Assembly: GCA_964527775.1 (NCBI GenBank)
Contig: CAZGQS010000034.1
Span: 1-16,815 of the forward strand
Direction: 5' to 3'
Origin: VMCP01 sp964527775
GTDB taxonomy: Bacteria; Bacteroidota; Bacteroidia; NS11-12g; UBA955
Length of the DNA: 16,815 bases
The notes beneath the pieces were generated by a model. The model ran no database searches. It was not told where the DNA came from and saw nothing but the letters and a program-made list of their open reading frames with translations. A program made the translations under genes and the position numbers. This document shows, piece after piece, positions 7,961 through 14,775 of this stretch (positions are counted from its first letter, which is position 1; every line of letters starts with the position of its first letter).

Positions 7961-8782
7961 ATGTTTAGAAATAAACTCTTCAACTTCAAAAAACCAACCT
8001 GGTCAGCAATGGCAATTTTCACCCTCATTGCTACGCTTAACACCGGCTGTGTCAACTATAAAAATCAAATTTTCTTTCAAGGACTTTCTGATACCACCTA
8101 CAACGCCAGCATGAAGCAACCTGATCCCGTCATCCAACGCGGGGATCAACTCATGATCATGGTGTATGCTTTAGATCCATTGTCTGCAATTCAATTTAAT
8201 CAAGTAATGGGGTCTGGATCTCAAGACGGGCGTGTAAACATGAACAATGGGAACAATGGTCAAGGAGGAGGATTTATTGGATATTTGGTGAATGAGGACG
8301 GAGATATTGAATTTCCCAAGTTGGGCACCATAGAGGTGGTTGGATATTCTCAGCAGCAGCTGAGAGATTCTTTGCAAGAATGGCTGCTTCCTTATTTGAA
8401 AGAGCCCGTGGTGAATGTGCGCATCATGAATTTCAGGGTCACCTACATGACCATTGATAGAGCAACCACCACCGTGATCATGAACAACAAGACCAACATC
8501 ATTCAGTTTTTGGGAATGGTTGGCGGAATCAACTACCTGGACAGAAAAGACAAGGTGATGATTATCAGGCAAGTGAACGATTTTAGACAGATCATCAACG
8601 TAGATTTTACCGATAAGTCCATTTTTGACAGTCCGGCGTTTTATCTGCAACCCAACGACATCATTTACGTGTATCCCAACAATCGAAAGTTCGTGGATTT
8701 CAATTTGCAGTTGTTGACCTACGTGACCACCATATCTAGCACCATCAGCATTTTCTTACTTTATTTGAACAATCTAAAATAA
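7961..8782 (+). CDS. wza: Polysaccharide export outer-membrane lipoprotein (OPX, Wza-like)
   Basis: 273-aa export protein. Residues 1-30 form a lipoprotein signal (basic start, hydrophobic AMAIFTLIATL, Cys30 in NTGC, a relaxed lipobox). The Poly_export domain follows with DPVIQRGDQLMIMVYALDP and YLVNEDGDIEFPKLGTIEVVG, then one SLBB-like domain with RATTTVIMNNKTNIIQFLGMVGG and PNDIIYVYP. A C-terminal hydrophobic helix (LLTYVTTISSTISIFLLYL) would form the outer-membrane crossing. Expected to assemble the channel that works with the Wzc-like kinase encoded next: the stop and the next ATG share a base (TAATG). The ATG at 7961 is preferred because it starts the signal peptide and follows the promoter; the in-frame upstream extension overlaps the hydratase gene. 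Confidence 0.92.
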   Translation: MFRNKLFNFKKPTWSAMAIFTLIATLNTGCVNYKNQIFFQGLSDTTYNASMKQPDPVIQRGDQLMIMVYALDPLSAIQFNQVMGSGSQDGRVNMNNGNNGQGGGFIGYLVNEDGDIEFPKLGTIEVVGYSQQQLRDSLQEWLLPYLKEPVVNVRIMNFRVTYMTIDRATTTVIMNNKTNIIQFLGMVGGINYLDRKDKVMIIRQVNDFRQIINVDFTDKSIFDSPAFYLQPNDIIYVYPNNRKFVDFNLQLLTYVTTISSTISIFLLYLNNLK

Positions 8783-11268
8783 TGGCCCAATACGACGAAA
8801 TAGACGAACTGGAAAACGGCGGCGGCAACAGCGCCAACACCATGGAAGTGGTCATGCGCGATTATCTTCCCTATTGGCCCGTGGTTACGCTTGCTGCTAT
8901 TCTGGGATTCTTCGCGGGTGCAGCCTATCTCCGTACCCAAGTACCAGTTTTTAAATTGGGTGCTAAAATTCTTTTAAAAGATGAAGTTAGTCAATCAACA
9001 GAGACAATGATGAAACAGGTTATCACGGGTCAGTCTCAGAGTCAGGTTGATGGGGAGTTGGAAATCATCCAGAGTTACGCGGTTATGCGAGAAGCTGCCA
9101 TCCGTTCGGGGGCGCAGGTGGAGTTTGTTTGGGACGGACGCATTCGTGATCAGTTTGAAGATGCACAGAAAATGCCCATCTTGGTGGAAGTGGATACCTT
9201 TGATATTTCTGGTGGAAGTTATGAAGTGGATTTCAAAAATCAGCAACTGACAATTTCGGGTCAGTACATCATCATGGGTCAGTGGACCGAAATAGACGGA
9301 AATAAAATCAGAGTTACAACAAATAAAAATGCTACAAAGGATGATTTTAAAAAATTAGCTGTATCATCAGCTCATGTTTTAAGAATTAATTTGTATTCCA
9401 TATCAGCTGCAGCGGAAAGACTCAAAAGTGTTTTCAAAGCTGAGCCCGATAAAAAAGAATACCTCCTCAACCTAAGTATTACTAATAACCAACCCCAAAC
9501 TGGTAAAAGGTGGTTGTCTGCAATTATTGATGCTTATCAAGTGCAAACCCAAGCTGAAAAGCGCAAGAAAAACCAACTCATGTTGCAATTTATTGATGAT
9601 AGATTGAATTTTGTTGGACAGGATTTAGATAGTATTGAAGGTTCTTTAGTGAATTTTAAGAAAATTAATAATATAGAACTACTCAGCATGGAAGCACAAC
9701 GGGCTCTGGCTAAGGTGAACGAAGGCGACAAACAAACTTCACAGATAGAGCTTCAATTATACATGCTAGACCATTTTGAGAGCTACGTCAAGGGCAGAAT
9801 GTCTAGACCGGGCATGCTTCCAGTAGATGTGGGGATAGAAAACGCCCTTCTCAACGAGCTTATATTGAAGCTTTTTGAAGCGGAGCAAGAATATGCTTCT
9901 CAAGTTTCTACAGTTGGTCCCAATAGCGATCTTTTGAAGCCTATTAAACAAAGAATTGCAACCTTTAAGAACGGAATCTTGGAGAGCATTGGAAATGCTA
10001 AAAGTAACTTGAAAATATTGAAGAATCGTGCAGATTCTGATTTTCAGCAATTTACGAGTGAGTATAAGGGAATGTTGGGTTTAATGCCTGATAAAGAAAG
10101 GGAATTATTCAACATCACTCGTCAGCAGAAAATCAAAGACGCTCAATTCACCTTGCTTTTGCAAAAAAGGGAAGAGATGGCGATTCAGAATGCGGGTATA
10201 TTGAGTGATATCAGAGTAGTTCAAGAGCCAAACGCTGGTACACAAATATCACCTGTATCTATCCAAGCGCTATCCATTTCTACCGGTTTAATGGTTATTC
10301 TGGTTATTTTTATTTTATTCCTTAAAAGCACTTTAAACAACAAAATCCTTTCACGCGGAGAAATAGAATCGCGCACCTCCATTTCGGTGGTGGGCGAGAT
10401 TATCCAAGCAGATACCGACTCTCCCTTGGTCTTGAAAGACGGCAACCGTTCTTTGATTGCGGAGCAAATCCGCGGTTTGAGAACCAACCTGAGCTACTTG
10501 GGCAAGGGTCAAGGAAAGAGCAAATTGTTGATTTCTTCTTCTTTTCCGGGGGAAGGAAAATCGTTTGTGGCCTCCAACATTGCCTTGGGCTATGCCTTGG
10601 CGGGCAAGAAGACGGTCATCATTGAATCGGATTTGCGCAAACCCAACATTGCCAAGCACTTCAATATATCCAGAAGAACAGGTTTAAGTGTTTATCTTTC
10701 AGGTAATGCACCTAAAGAAGACATCATTTTCGATGTTGAAGGGTACCCGAATTTATTTGTAATTCCTGCAGGTCCAATCCCTCCCAATCCGGTGGAACTG
10801 ATTTTGAACGGAAAGTACGAGGCCTTGATTCAAGAGTTGGGCGAAGAGTTTGACCACGTAGTGATTGACTGTCCGCCGCTGGGCTTAGTTACCGACGCAC
10901 AGGAAATAGCTCAATGGGTAGATTACGCGGTGTTGGTGGTGCGTCACAGGTACACGCCCAGAGAAGCGGTTTCAAACATTTTGGAGCGCGCCAACAAAGA
11001 GAAGAAATTCAAGCAGGCAGCCATTGTGTTGAACGGAGTTAAAGGCGGAATCAGCGGCTACGGCTACGGTTACAACTATGGCTACGGCAGATACGGCTAC
11101 GGATATGGTTACGGTTATGGATATGGATATGGCTACGGCTACGGCTACGGACAATCTTACGGTTACGGCTACTATGGATCGGAGAAAAAGCGCAAGAATC
11201 GCTTAGGTTCTTTGGTCTGGAACTTATTGGTTGCACCGTTTGGAGCGTTCTTGGGGATCAAGAAATAA
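8782..11268 (+). CDS. wzc: Polysaccharide co-polymerase with tyrosine autokinase (Wzc-like BY-kinase)
   Basis: 828-aa inner-membrane protein that controls exopolysaccharide chain assembly. First membrane segment about residues 31-50 with Wzz-type periplasmic domain after it, long coiled-coil region, second segment about 492-515, then a cytoplasmic kinase. Walker A is SSFPGEGKS (586-594), Walker A' VIIESDLRKP (612-621) and Walker B VVIDCPP (693-699). The tail (760-798) holds 19 tyrosines in GY repeats, presumably the autophosphorylation cluster, followed by a short basic and hydrophobic end. The GY stretch is coded by tandem TAYGGN hexamers and so can change length by slippage. Translationally coupled to the wza-like gene. 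Part of its 3' end occurs again at 12780-12910. Confidence 0.95.
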   Translation: MAQYDEIDELENGGGNSANTMEVVMRDYLPYWPVVTLAAILGFFAGAAYLRTQVPVFKLGAKILLKDEVSQSTETMMKQVITGQSQSQVDGELEIIQSYAVMREAAIRSGAQVEFVWDGRIRDQFEDAQKMPILVEVDTFDISGGSYEVDFKNQQLTISGQYIIMGQWTEIDGNKIRVTTNKNATKDDFKKLAVSSAHVLRINLYSISAAAERLKSVFKAEPDKKEYLLNLSITNNQPQTGKRWLSAIIDAYQVQTQAEKRKKNQLMLQFIDDRLNFVGQDLDSIEGSLVNFKKINNIELLSMEAQRALAKVNEGDKQTSQIELQLYMLDHFESYVKGRMSRPGMLPVDVGIENALLNELILKLFEAEQEYASQVSTVGPNSDLLKPIKQRIATFKNGILESIGNAKSNLKILKNRADSDFQQFTSEYKGMLGLMPDKERELFNITRQQKIKDAQFTLLLQKREEMAIQNAGILSDIRVVQEPNAGTQISPVSIQALSISTGLMVILVIFILFLKSTLNNKILSRGEIESRTSISVVGEIIQADTDSPLVLKDGNRSLIAEQIRGLRTNLSYLGKGQGKSKLLISSSFPGEGKSFVASNIALGYALAGKKTVIIESDLRKPNIAKHFNISRRTGLSVYLSGNAPKEDIIFDVEGYPNLFVIPAGPIPPNPVELILNGKYEALIQELGEEFDHVVIDCPPLGLVTDAQEIAQWVDYAVLVVRHRYTPREAVSNILERANKEKKFKQAAIVLNGVKGGISGYGYGYNYGYGRYGYGYGYGYGYGYGYGYGYGQSYGYGYYGSEKKRKNRLGSLVWNLLVAPFGAFLGIKK

Positions 11269-11293
11269 CGTTTACAAAAAAAACCACCCATCT
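11217..11293 (+). repeat. 77-bp direct repeat, copy 1 (end of wzc and downstream flank)
   Basis: These 77 bases recur at 12834-12910 with a single difference (T against C in the CGTTTAC/CGTTCAC segment). Copy 1 spans the last wzc codons, the stop and 25 nt beyond. The two copies bracket the ATPase gene, with a 1617-bp offset. Confidence 0.95.
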
Positions 11294-11346
11294 CAACTCC
11301 CCTTTCCCCTTTCCCCTCTAAACTCTCAACTATCAACTATCAACTA
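11291..11346. repeat. Heptad array downstream of wzc (8 units)
   Basis: Units TCTCAAC, TCCCCTT twice, TCCCCTC, TAAACTC and TCAACTA three times, in exact 7-nt register. This is the second repeat family, also found at 13031-13100 (inverted), 13559-13635, 14794-14842 and 15180-15207. It starts where the 77-bp repeat ends. Confidence 0.85.
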
Positions 11347-11348
11347 AC

Positions 11349-11382
11349 AATGTGCGCGAATTGATGGGAAATGGTATTTAAC
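11349..11382 (+). pseudogene. Remnant of a nucleotide-sugar dehydrogenase 3' end
   Basis: Bases 11352-11369 are identical over 18 nt to 16048-16065 in the dehydrogenase gene, and the similarity extends a few bases each way. In frame it reads NVRELMGNGI and then a stop, against NVRELMGDGIIYD in the intact protein. Too short to be functional; it looks like debris of a second copy or of a rearrangement. Confidence 0.6.
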
Positions 11383-11412
11383 AGATTGTATTTAAATGAT
11401 TAACCACAATCC

Positions 11413-11461
11413 CTATTGCAAATAGCAAATAACCCAAATTAATTTCTATTTCAAATAGAAA
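11413..11461. promoter_or_regulatory. Two palindromes, candidate operator of the ATPase gene
   Basis: CTATT-GCA-AATAG at 11413-11425 and TTTCTATTT-C-AAATAGAAA at 11443-11461. Both are perfect inverted repeats sharing the CTATT...AATAG core, with centres 33 nt apart, about three helical turns. The second lies 5 nt before the -7 box, over the -33 region, a place where a bound dimer would block polymerase. The binding protein is unknown. Confidence 0.55.
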
Positions 11462-11466
11462 CGTAA

Positions 11467-11474
11467 TAACTTTG
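11467..11474 (+). promoter_or_regulatory. -7 promoter element of the ATPase gene
   Basis: TAACTTTG, identical to the purQ -7 box, 15 nt before the ATG at 11490. An in-frame TTG at 11472 lies inside this box, so it is unlikely to be the start codon. Confidence 0.55.
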
Positions 11475-11489
11475 TTTGAAAATCAGCCC

Positions 11490-12755
11490 ATGCAAAAATT
11501 AATTTTACAAACCGTAATAAGTGATCAAAAAGCACTGAAATACGAGCCTTCAGCAATTAAGCGTCGACATGTGGCTTTGATGGAAGATGATAGTGTGGTG
11601 GTGATTTCTGGTATTAGGCGTTGTGGTAAATCTACCTTGTTGCAAGCAATACGTGCAAAAAACCAAGAACAAGACTATTACTTAAACTTTGATGATGATC
11701 GTTTAATTCATTTTAAAGTAGAGGATTTTCAACTGCTTTTAGAACTTTTTGGTGAACGTTTTGGCAAGCAAACCACGTTTTATTTTGATGAAATACAAAA
11801 TGTTACTGGTTGGGAGCGATTTATAAGACGTCTTCACGACTACGGAAACAAAGTATATATTACCGGGTCAAATGCCTCGATGTTGAGCAAAGAATTGGGT
11901 ACTCATTTAACAGGTAGATACCAGCAGATTGAACTCTACCCATTTTCGTTTTTAGAGTTTCTTGAATTGAGTCAAATTGATCCCTATTCATTAGACTATT
12001 TCAACACAGACGATAAAACAGTGCTCAAAACAGCATTTAATGATTATTTCCAGTTGGGTGGTTTTCCGGCGTTTTTGAAATCAAGAAATACCGAATACTT
12101 GAGGTCTCTATACGAAAGTGTGTTGTATCGAGACGTTATGGTGAGAAATGGTATTACAAACGAACAAGAACTTCTGGAACTGATGTTTTTTGTGACGAGC
12201 AATACTAGTAAATTAATTACCTACAATAGTTTGGCAAAGGTAATAGGCGTTAAAAATGCAACTACGGTTAAGCAATACCTCGGCTTCTTGCAAGATGCAT
12301 ACTTACTAGATGTAATTCCCAAATATGATGTGTCTGTCAAAAAGCAATTGCATAACGCTAAGAAAGTATATGGAATAGATGTAGGTTTAATACGCCAACT
12401 TAGTTTTCAACACAGCGAAAATCAAGGACGTCTTTTGGAAAACTTGGTTTTTCTAGAATTGAAAAGACAAGCTAAAGCGGTTTACTATCATTACAATAAA
12501 TCAGAATGTGATTTTGTGATCAAAGAAAAAAACAACATCACCCAAGCCATACAAGTTTGTTGGTCTCTTGACCAGGACCAAACAAAACAACGAGAATTCA
12601 ATGGATTGCTTGATGCCATGACCGCTTACCAACTCCATGAAGGCCTCATTTTAACCGAAGCTGAAAGTGATTGCATCACCATAGAAGACAAAGTTATTAC
12701 CGTAATGCCTGTGTGGATGTGGTTATTAAGGGGGAATAACGAAACTCTGAATTAG
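11490..12755 (+). CDS. AAA_14 / DUF4143 family ATPase
   Basis: 421-aa cytosolic ATPase of a family abundant in Bacteroidota whose biological role is poorly defined. Walker A is GIRRCGKST (residues 41-49), Walker B FYFDEIQN with Asp100-Glu101, and a sensor region YITGSNASML precedes LTGRYQQIELYPFSFLEFL. The DUF4143 half begins near FQLGGFPAFLKS, includes a winged-helix-like part (SLAKVIGVKNATTVKQYLGF), and ends in a segment with SECDFVIKE and AIQVCWSL resembling the PD-(D/E)xK nuclease fold with the lysine replaced by Gln. The ATG at 11490 is chosen over the TTG in the promoter. It sits between the 77-bp direct repeats and the wzc and dehydrogenase remnants, so it was probably brought in by a rearrangement of the exopolysaccharide locus. 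Confidence 0.9.
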   Translation: MQKLILQTVISDQKALKYEPSAIKRRHVALMEDDSVVVISGIRRCGKSTLLQAIRAKNQEQDYYLNFDDDRLIHFKVEDFQLLLELFGERFGKQTTFYFDEIQNVTGWERFIRRLHDYGNKVYITGSNASMLSKELGTHLTGRYQQIELYPFSFLEFLELSQIDPYSLDYFNTDDKTVLKTAFNDYFQLGGFPAFLKSRNTEYLRSLYESVLYRDVMVRNGITNEQELLELMFFVTSNTSKLITYNSLAKVIGVKNATTVKQYLGFLQDAYLLDVIPKYDVSVKKQLHNAKKVYGIDVGLIRQLSFQHSENQGRLLENLVFLELKRQAKAVYYHYNKSECDFVIKEKNNITQAIQVCWSLDQDQTKQREFNGLLDAMTAYQLHEGLILTEAESDCITIEDKVITVMPVWMWLLRGNNETLN

Positions 12756-12779
12756 ATTGAAATCAAACTTAAGGGAACA

Positions 12780-12910
12780 ATTGCCCAGTGGGTAGATTTT
12801 GCGGTTTTGGTGGTGCGTCACAGATACACGCCTCTGGAACTTATTGGTTGCACCGTTTGGAGCGTTCTTGGGGATCAAGAAATAACGTTCACAAAAAAAA
12901 CCACCCATCT
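12780..12910 (+). pseudogene. Deleted remnant of a wzc-like kinase gene
   Basis: Bases 12780-12833 encode IAQWVDFAVLVVRHRYTP, which differs from wzc residues coded at 10906-10959 only by Phe for Tyr (17 of 18 identical), while the DNA differs at 8 of 54 positions, mostly synonymous. From 12834 it jumps to the 77-bp sequence of the wzc end and flank with one mismatch. The kinase end and Tyr cluster between are deleted and the frame changes at the junction, so it is not functional. Confidence 0.88.
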
Positions 12911-13030
12911 ACAAAGGAGATCGAAAAACATCGATAAATCTCGTAATTTTGTTACTCAATCTTGTGTCAGTTGCTTGTTGTGACAAATAACAAAATGTAA
13001 CTGAAAGGGCGGAGCTGTGCGAGGCTTCCA
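12911..13030. other. Non-coding spacer between the kinase remnant and the repeat array
   Basis: The 12756-13182 interval holds no credible gene. It contains the kinase remnant (12780-12910), this spacer and the array at 13031-13100. In the spacer, ATTTTGTTA (near 12951) and TAACAAAAT (near 12988) form a perfect 9-bp inverted repeat, which could fold as a weak AT-rich hairpin. No promoter box matching TAnnTTTG is evident. Confidence 0.4.
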
Positions 13031-13100
13031 GAGTTTAGAGGGGAGAGAGAAGGGTTTAGAGGTTAGAGGGGAGAGGAGAGAGTTTAGGGTTTAGAGGGGA
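13031..13100. repeat. Heptad array, inverted orientation, before the four-helix-bundle gene (10 units)
   Basis: Ten units in register: GAGTTTA, GAGGGGA, GAGAGAA, GGGTTTA, GAGGTTA, GAGGGGA, GAGGAGA, GAGTTTA, GGGTTTA, GAGGGGA. Their reverse complements (TAAACTC, TCCCCTC, TAAACCC) are the units of the array at 13559-13635. The segment 13030-13047 is an exact 18-nt inverted match of 13605-13622. Confidence 0.88.
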
Positions 13101-13182
13101 GTTTGCGGAAAGTGCAAAACATAAAACAAGAATTTTGAACGGATTAGCAAAGTTTCACCATATTGATTCTGTAATTAGCGGA

Positions 13183-13590
13183 ATGAGTATGGAATTTGCG
13201 TTTGAGAAACTCAAGGTTTGGCAACAAGCCAAAGATTTGAGCGTATATATTTACAAGTTGAGTAATTCTTGGCCAAAAGCAGAGAGTTTTGGCTTAAAAT
13301 CACAAATTACTAGAGCAGCAGTTTCAGTTTCTGCTAACATTGCCGAAGGCTGTTCCAGATATTCGAATAAAGACAAAAAGCGTTTTTTTGAAATCGCTTA
13401 CGGATCAAACTTGGAAGTTTTGAATCACATAATCATAGCAGAATCTATAGGCTTCTGCACCCCTGCGGAATCTGAAGCGGTGCGCACCAAAACCCTCGAA
13501 ATCTCCAAAATGATTTCTGGTTACGTCCGATCCCTAAACACTAAACAACTTTCCACCTCTCAACCCTCCCCCCTACACTCTAAACCCTAA
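13183..13590 (+). CDS. Four-helix-bundle protein (S23 / TIGR02436 family)
   Basis: Small helical protein of the family first seen as the product of 23S rRNA intervening sequences and related to the Avd accessory protein of diversity-generating retroelements; its function as a free-standing gene is unknown. Recognisable blocks are FEKLKVWQQAKDLSVYIYKL, SFGLKSQITRAAVSVSANIAEG and RFFEIAYGSNLEVLNHI. The start is the ATG at 13183 or 13189 (MEFAFEKLKVW); a TTG further up would add residues unlike the family. The last ~15 residues (LSTSQPSPLHSKP) and the TAA are translated from the CTAAACC/CTCAACC array. The gene lies between inverted copies of this array, resembling the arrangement of intervening-sequence genes within inverted repeats. 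Confidence 0.88.
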   Translation: MSMEFAFEKLKVWQQAKDLSVYIYKLSNSWPKAESFGLKSQITRAAVSVSANIAEGCSRYSNKDKKRFFEIAYGSNLEVLNHIIIAESIGFCTPAESEAVRTKTLEISKMISGYVRSLNTKQLSTSQPSPLHSKP

Positions 13591-13635
13591 ACCCTAAACT
13601 CTCCCTCTCCCCTCTAAACTCTAAACTCTCAACTG
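13559..13635. repeat. Heptad array between the four-helix-bundle and winged-helix genes (about 11 units)
   Basis: Units CTCAACC, CTCCCCC, CTACACT, CTAAACC twice, CTAAACT, CTCCCTC, TCCCCTC, TAAACTC twice, TCAACTG, contiguous in 7-nt steps with a one-base shift of unit phase in the middle. It codes the C-terminus and stop of the upstream gene, and its last unit contains the GTG start of the downstream gene. Confidence 0.88.
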
Positions 13636-14156
13636 TGATCGACACCCTCCTCCATGGCAAAATTCGGGTTAAACTCTTAACCAAACTATTGCTCAACCCC
13701 AACAATACCGTTTACTTGAGAGGTTTGGAGAAAGAGTTTGGAGTGAGCAGCAATACAGTGAGGCACGAACTCAACAAATTGAGTGATATTAAATTGATTG
13801 AAGTGGCAGAATTGGCCGAAGGCAATCAAAAACAATACAAAGCCAACATCAAACACCCCATGTTCAGCAATTTGAGGGGATTCATTTTGAAGCAGGTGGG
13901 TTTGGATGCCCTCATTGAAAAGGTATTCAATCACCTTGGCGATGTAGAAGCCGTTTACTTGACCCACGATTGGGCGGAAGGCAAAGAATCACCCTTTATA
14001 GATTTGGTTGTTGTAGGCAATGTAGACCGAAACTACATGATGGGTCTCATTCAAAAAGCAGAAAAAATTATTTCAAAAAAAATACGGGTAGCAGTGTACG
14101 GATTAGAATTCAACGAAAGTGATTTAGCAGATATACATTACACTCAACTGATATGA
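13635..14156 (+). CDS. Winged-helix regulator with degenerate nucleotidyltransferase-like C-terminal domain
   Basis: 173 aa. The N-terminal half is an ArsR-like winged helix (KIRVKLLTKLLLNPNNTVYLRGLEKEFGVSSNTVRHELNKLSDIKLI), with the recognition helix around SSNTVRHELNKL. The C-terminal half resembles a minimal nucleotidyltransferase: VYLTHDWAEGKESPFIDLVVVG sits where active enzymes have GSxARGxxxxxSDIDL, but Gly-Ser, Arg-Gly and the first Asp are missing, so catalysis is unlikely. Proteins of this build often accompany Bacteroidota polysaccharide loci, from memory. Start is GTG at 13635; no ATG is available. The stop overlaps the next ATG by 4 nt. It could be a capsule regulator or the DNA-binding part of a toxin-antitoxin-like unit. 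Confidence 0.8.
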   Translation: MIDTLLHGKIRVKLLTKLLLNPNNTVYLRGLEKEFGVSSNTVRHELNKLSDIKLIEVAELAEGNQKQYKANIKHPMFSNLRGFILKQVGLDALIEKVFNHLGDVEAVYLTHDWAEGKESPFIDLVVVGNVDRNYMMGLIQKAEKIISKKIRVAVYGLEFNESDLADIHYTQLI

Positions 14157-14338
14157 GTAAACAGCCTAAATTAGATAAAACAAATTTCACAATTAATTCT
14201 AAAGTCAAGCATACCATCGACGATTTCCCTTATTTGCAGGCTGTAGCTTATGGATATTTAGGCAAACCTGTCCCAAAAATGATTAAGGAACTTACCAGTA
14301 TTAGAAAGCATGAAAAAGCACGAAATCAATCTATTTAA
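14153..14338 (+). CDS. 61-aa hypothetical protein between regulator and nucleotidyltransferase
   Basis: Small, basic, soluble protein with no family I can name. Its ATG overlaps the preceding stop (ATGAG) and its last 29 nt overlap the next gene, so it is held within a three-gene translationally coupled unit, which argues that it is real. Central residues TIDDFPYLQAVAYGYLGKPVPKM may form a short fold; both ends look disordered and charged. By position it could be a partner or inhibitor of the nucleotidyltransferase, but sequence alone does not show this. Confidence 0.65.
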   Translation: MSKQPKLDKTNFTINSKVKHTIDDFPYLQAVAYGYLGKPVPKMIKELTSIRKHEKARNQSI

Positions 14339-14771
14339 CGATGATTTTAAGGACTTTATTCAGGCTCTAAATGAATTCAGCGTAGAGTACATTTTGATAG
14401 GTGGATATTCTGTTATACTACACGGTTACAGCCGTACTACAGGAGATTTAGATATTTGGGTAAACAAAACCAAAGAAAATTATCATAAAATTGAAGCTGC
14501 GTTTTCTAAATTTGGTATACCAGCAGATGCAATTGGTCTTCAAAGGTTCTTAAATCATAAAGATTATGATGTATTTTCTTTTGGAAGAAGCCCAGTTTCA
14601 ATTGATATTGTTACAGAGATACAAGGAGTAGAATTTTCAGAAGCATTTTCAGAAATTGAAAAAATTGAAGTTCAAGACCTCAAAGTAAATTTGATACATA
14701 TCAACCATTTAAAACAAACTAAAAAAGCAACAGGTCGTTTCAAAGATCTAGACGACCTCCAAAATTTATAA
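14310..14771 (+). CDS. Nucleotidyltransferase-fold protein (DUF6036 / AbiEii-like)
   Basis: 153-aa single-domain protein. It carries the nucleotidyltransferase motif GGYSVILHGYSRTTGDLDIWV, with Gly31-Gly32 and the metal-binding Asp46-x-Asp48, and a third acidic residue at Asp99 in VSIDIVTE, so the catalytic triad appears complete, unlike the upstream regulator. Relatives include the toxin half of AbiE-type abortive infection systems and uncharacterised solitary proteins. It may transfer a nucleotide to RNA, tRNA or protein; the substrate is unknown. It overlaps the 61-aa gene by 29 nt and ends 4 nt before the dehydrogenase ATG. More AT-rich than the dehydrogenase, which suggests separate acquisition. 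Confidence 0.82.
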   Translation: MKKHEINLFNDDFKDFIQALNEFSVEYILIGGYSVILHGYSRTTGDLDIWVNKTKENYHKIEAAFSKFGIPADAIGLQRFLNHKDYDVFSFGRSPVSIDIVTEIQGVEFSEAFSEIEKIEVQDLKVNLIHINHLKQTKKATGRFKDLDDLQNL

Positions 14772-14775
14772 ATTA

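Noticed and set aside
10972..11236. Minus-strand frames over the kinase tail
   Set aside because: Low-complexity shadows of the TAYGGN repeats (Val/Ala/Ile and Ser/Arg/His runs).
11217..12910. Insertion sequence carrying the ATPase
   Set aside because: No transposase and no terminal inverted repeats; the direct repeats come from the wzc end, pointing to recombination rather than transposition.
13135..13182. TTG start giving 16 extra residues on the four-helix-bundle protein
   Set aside because: The extension does not resemble the family start, and two ATG codons lie just before the conserved FEKLKVWQ.
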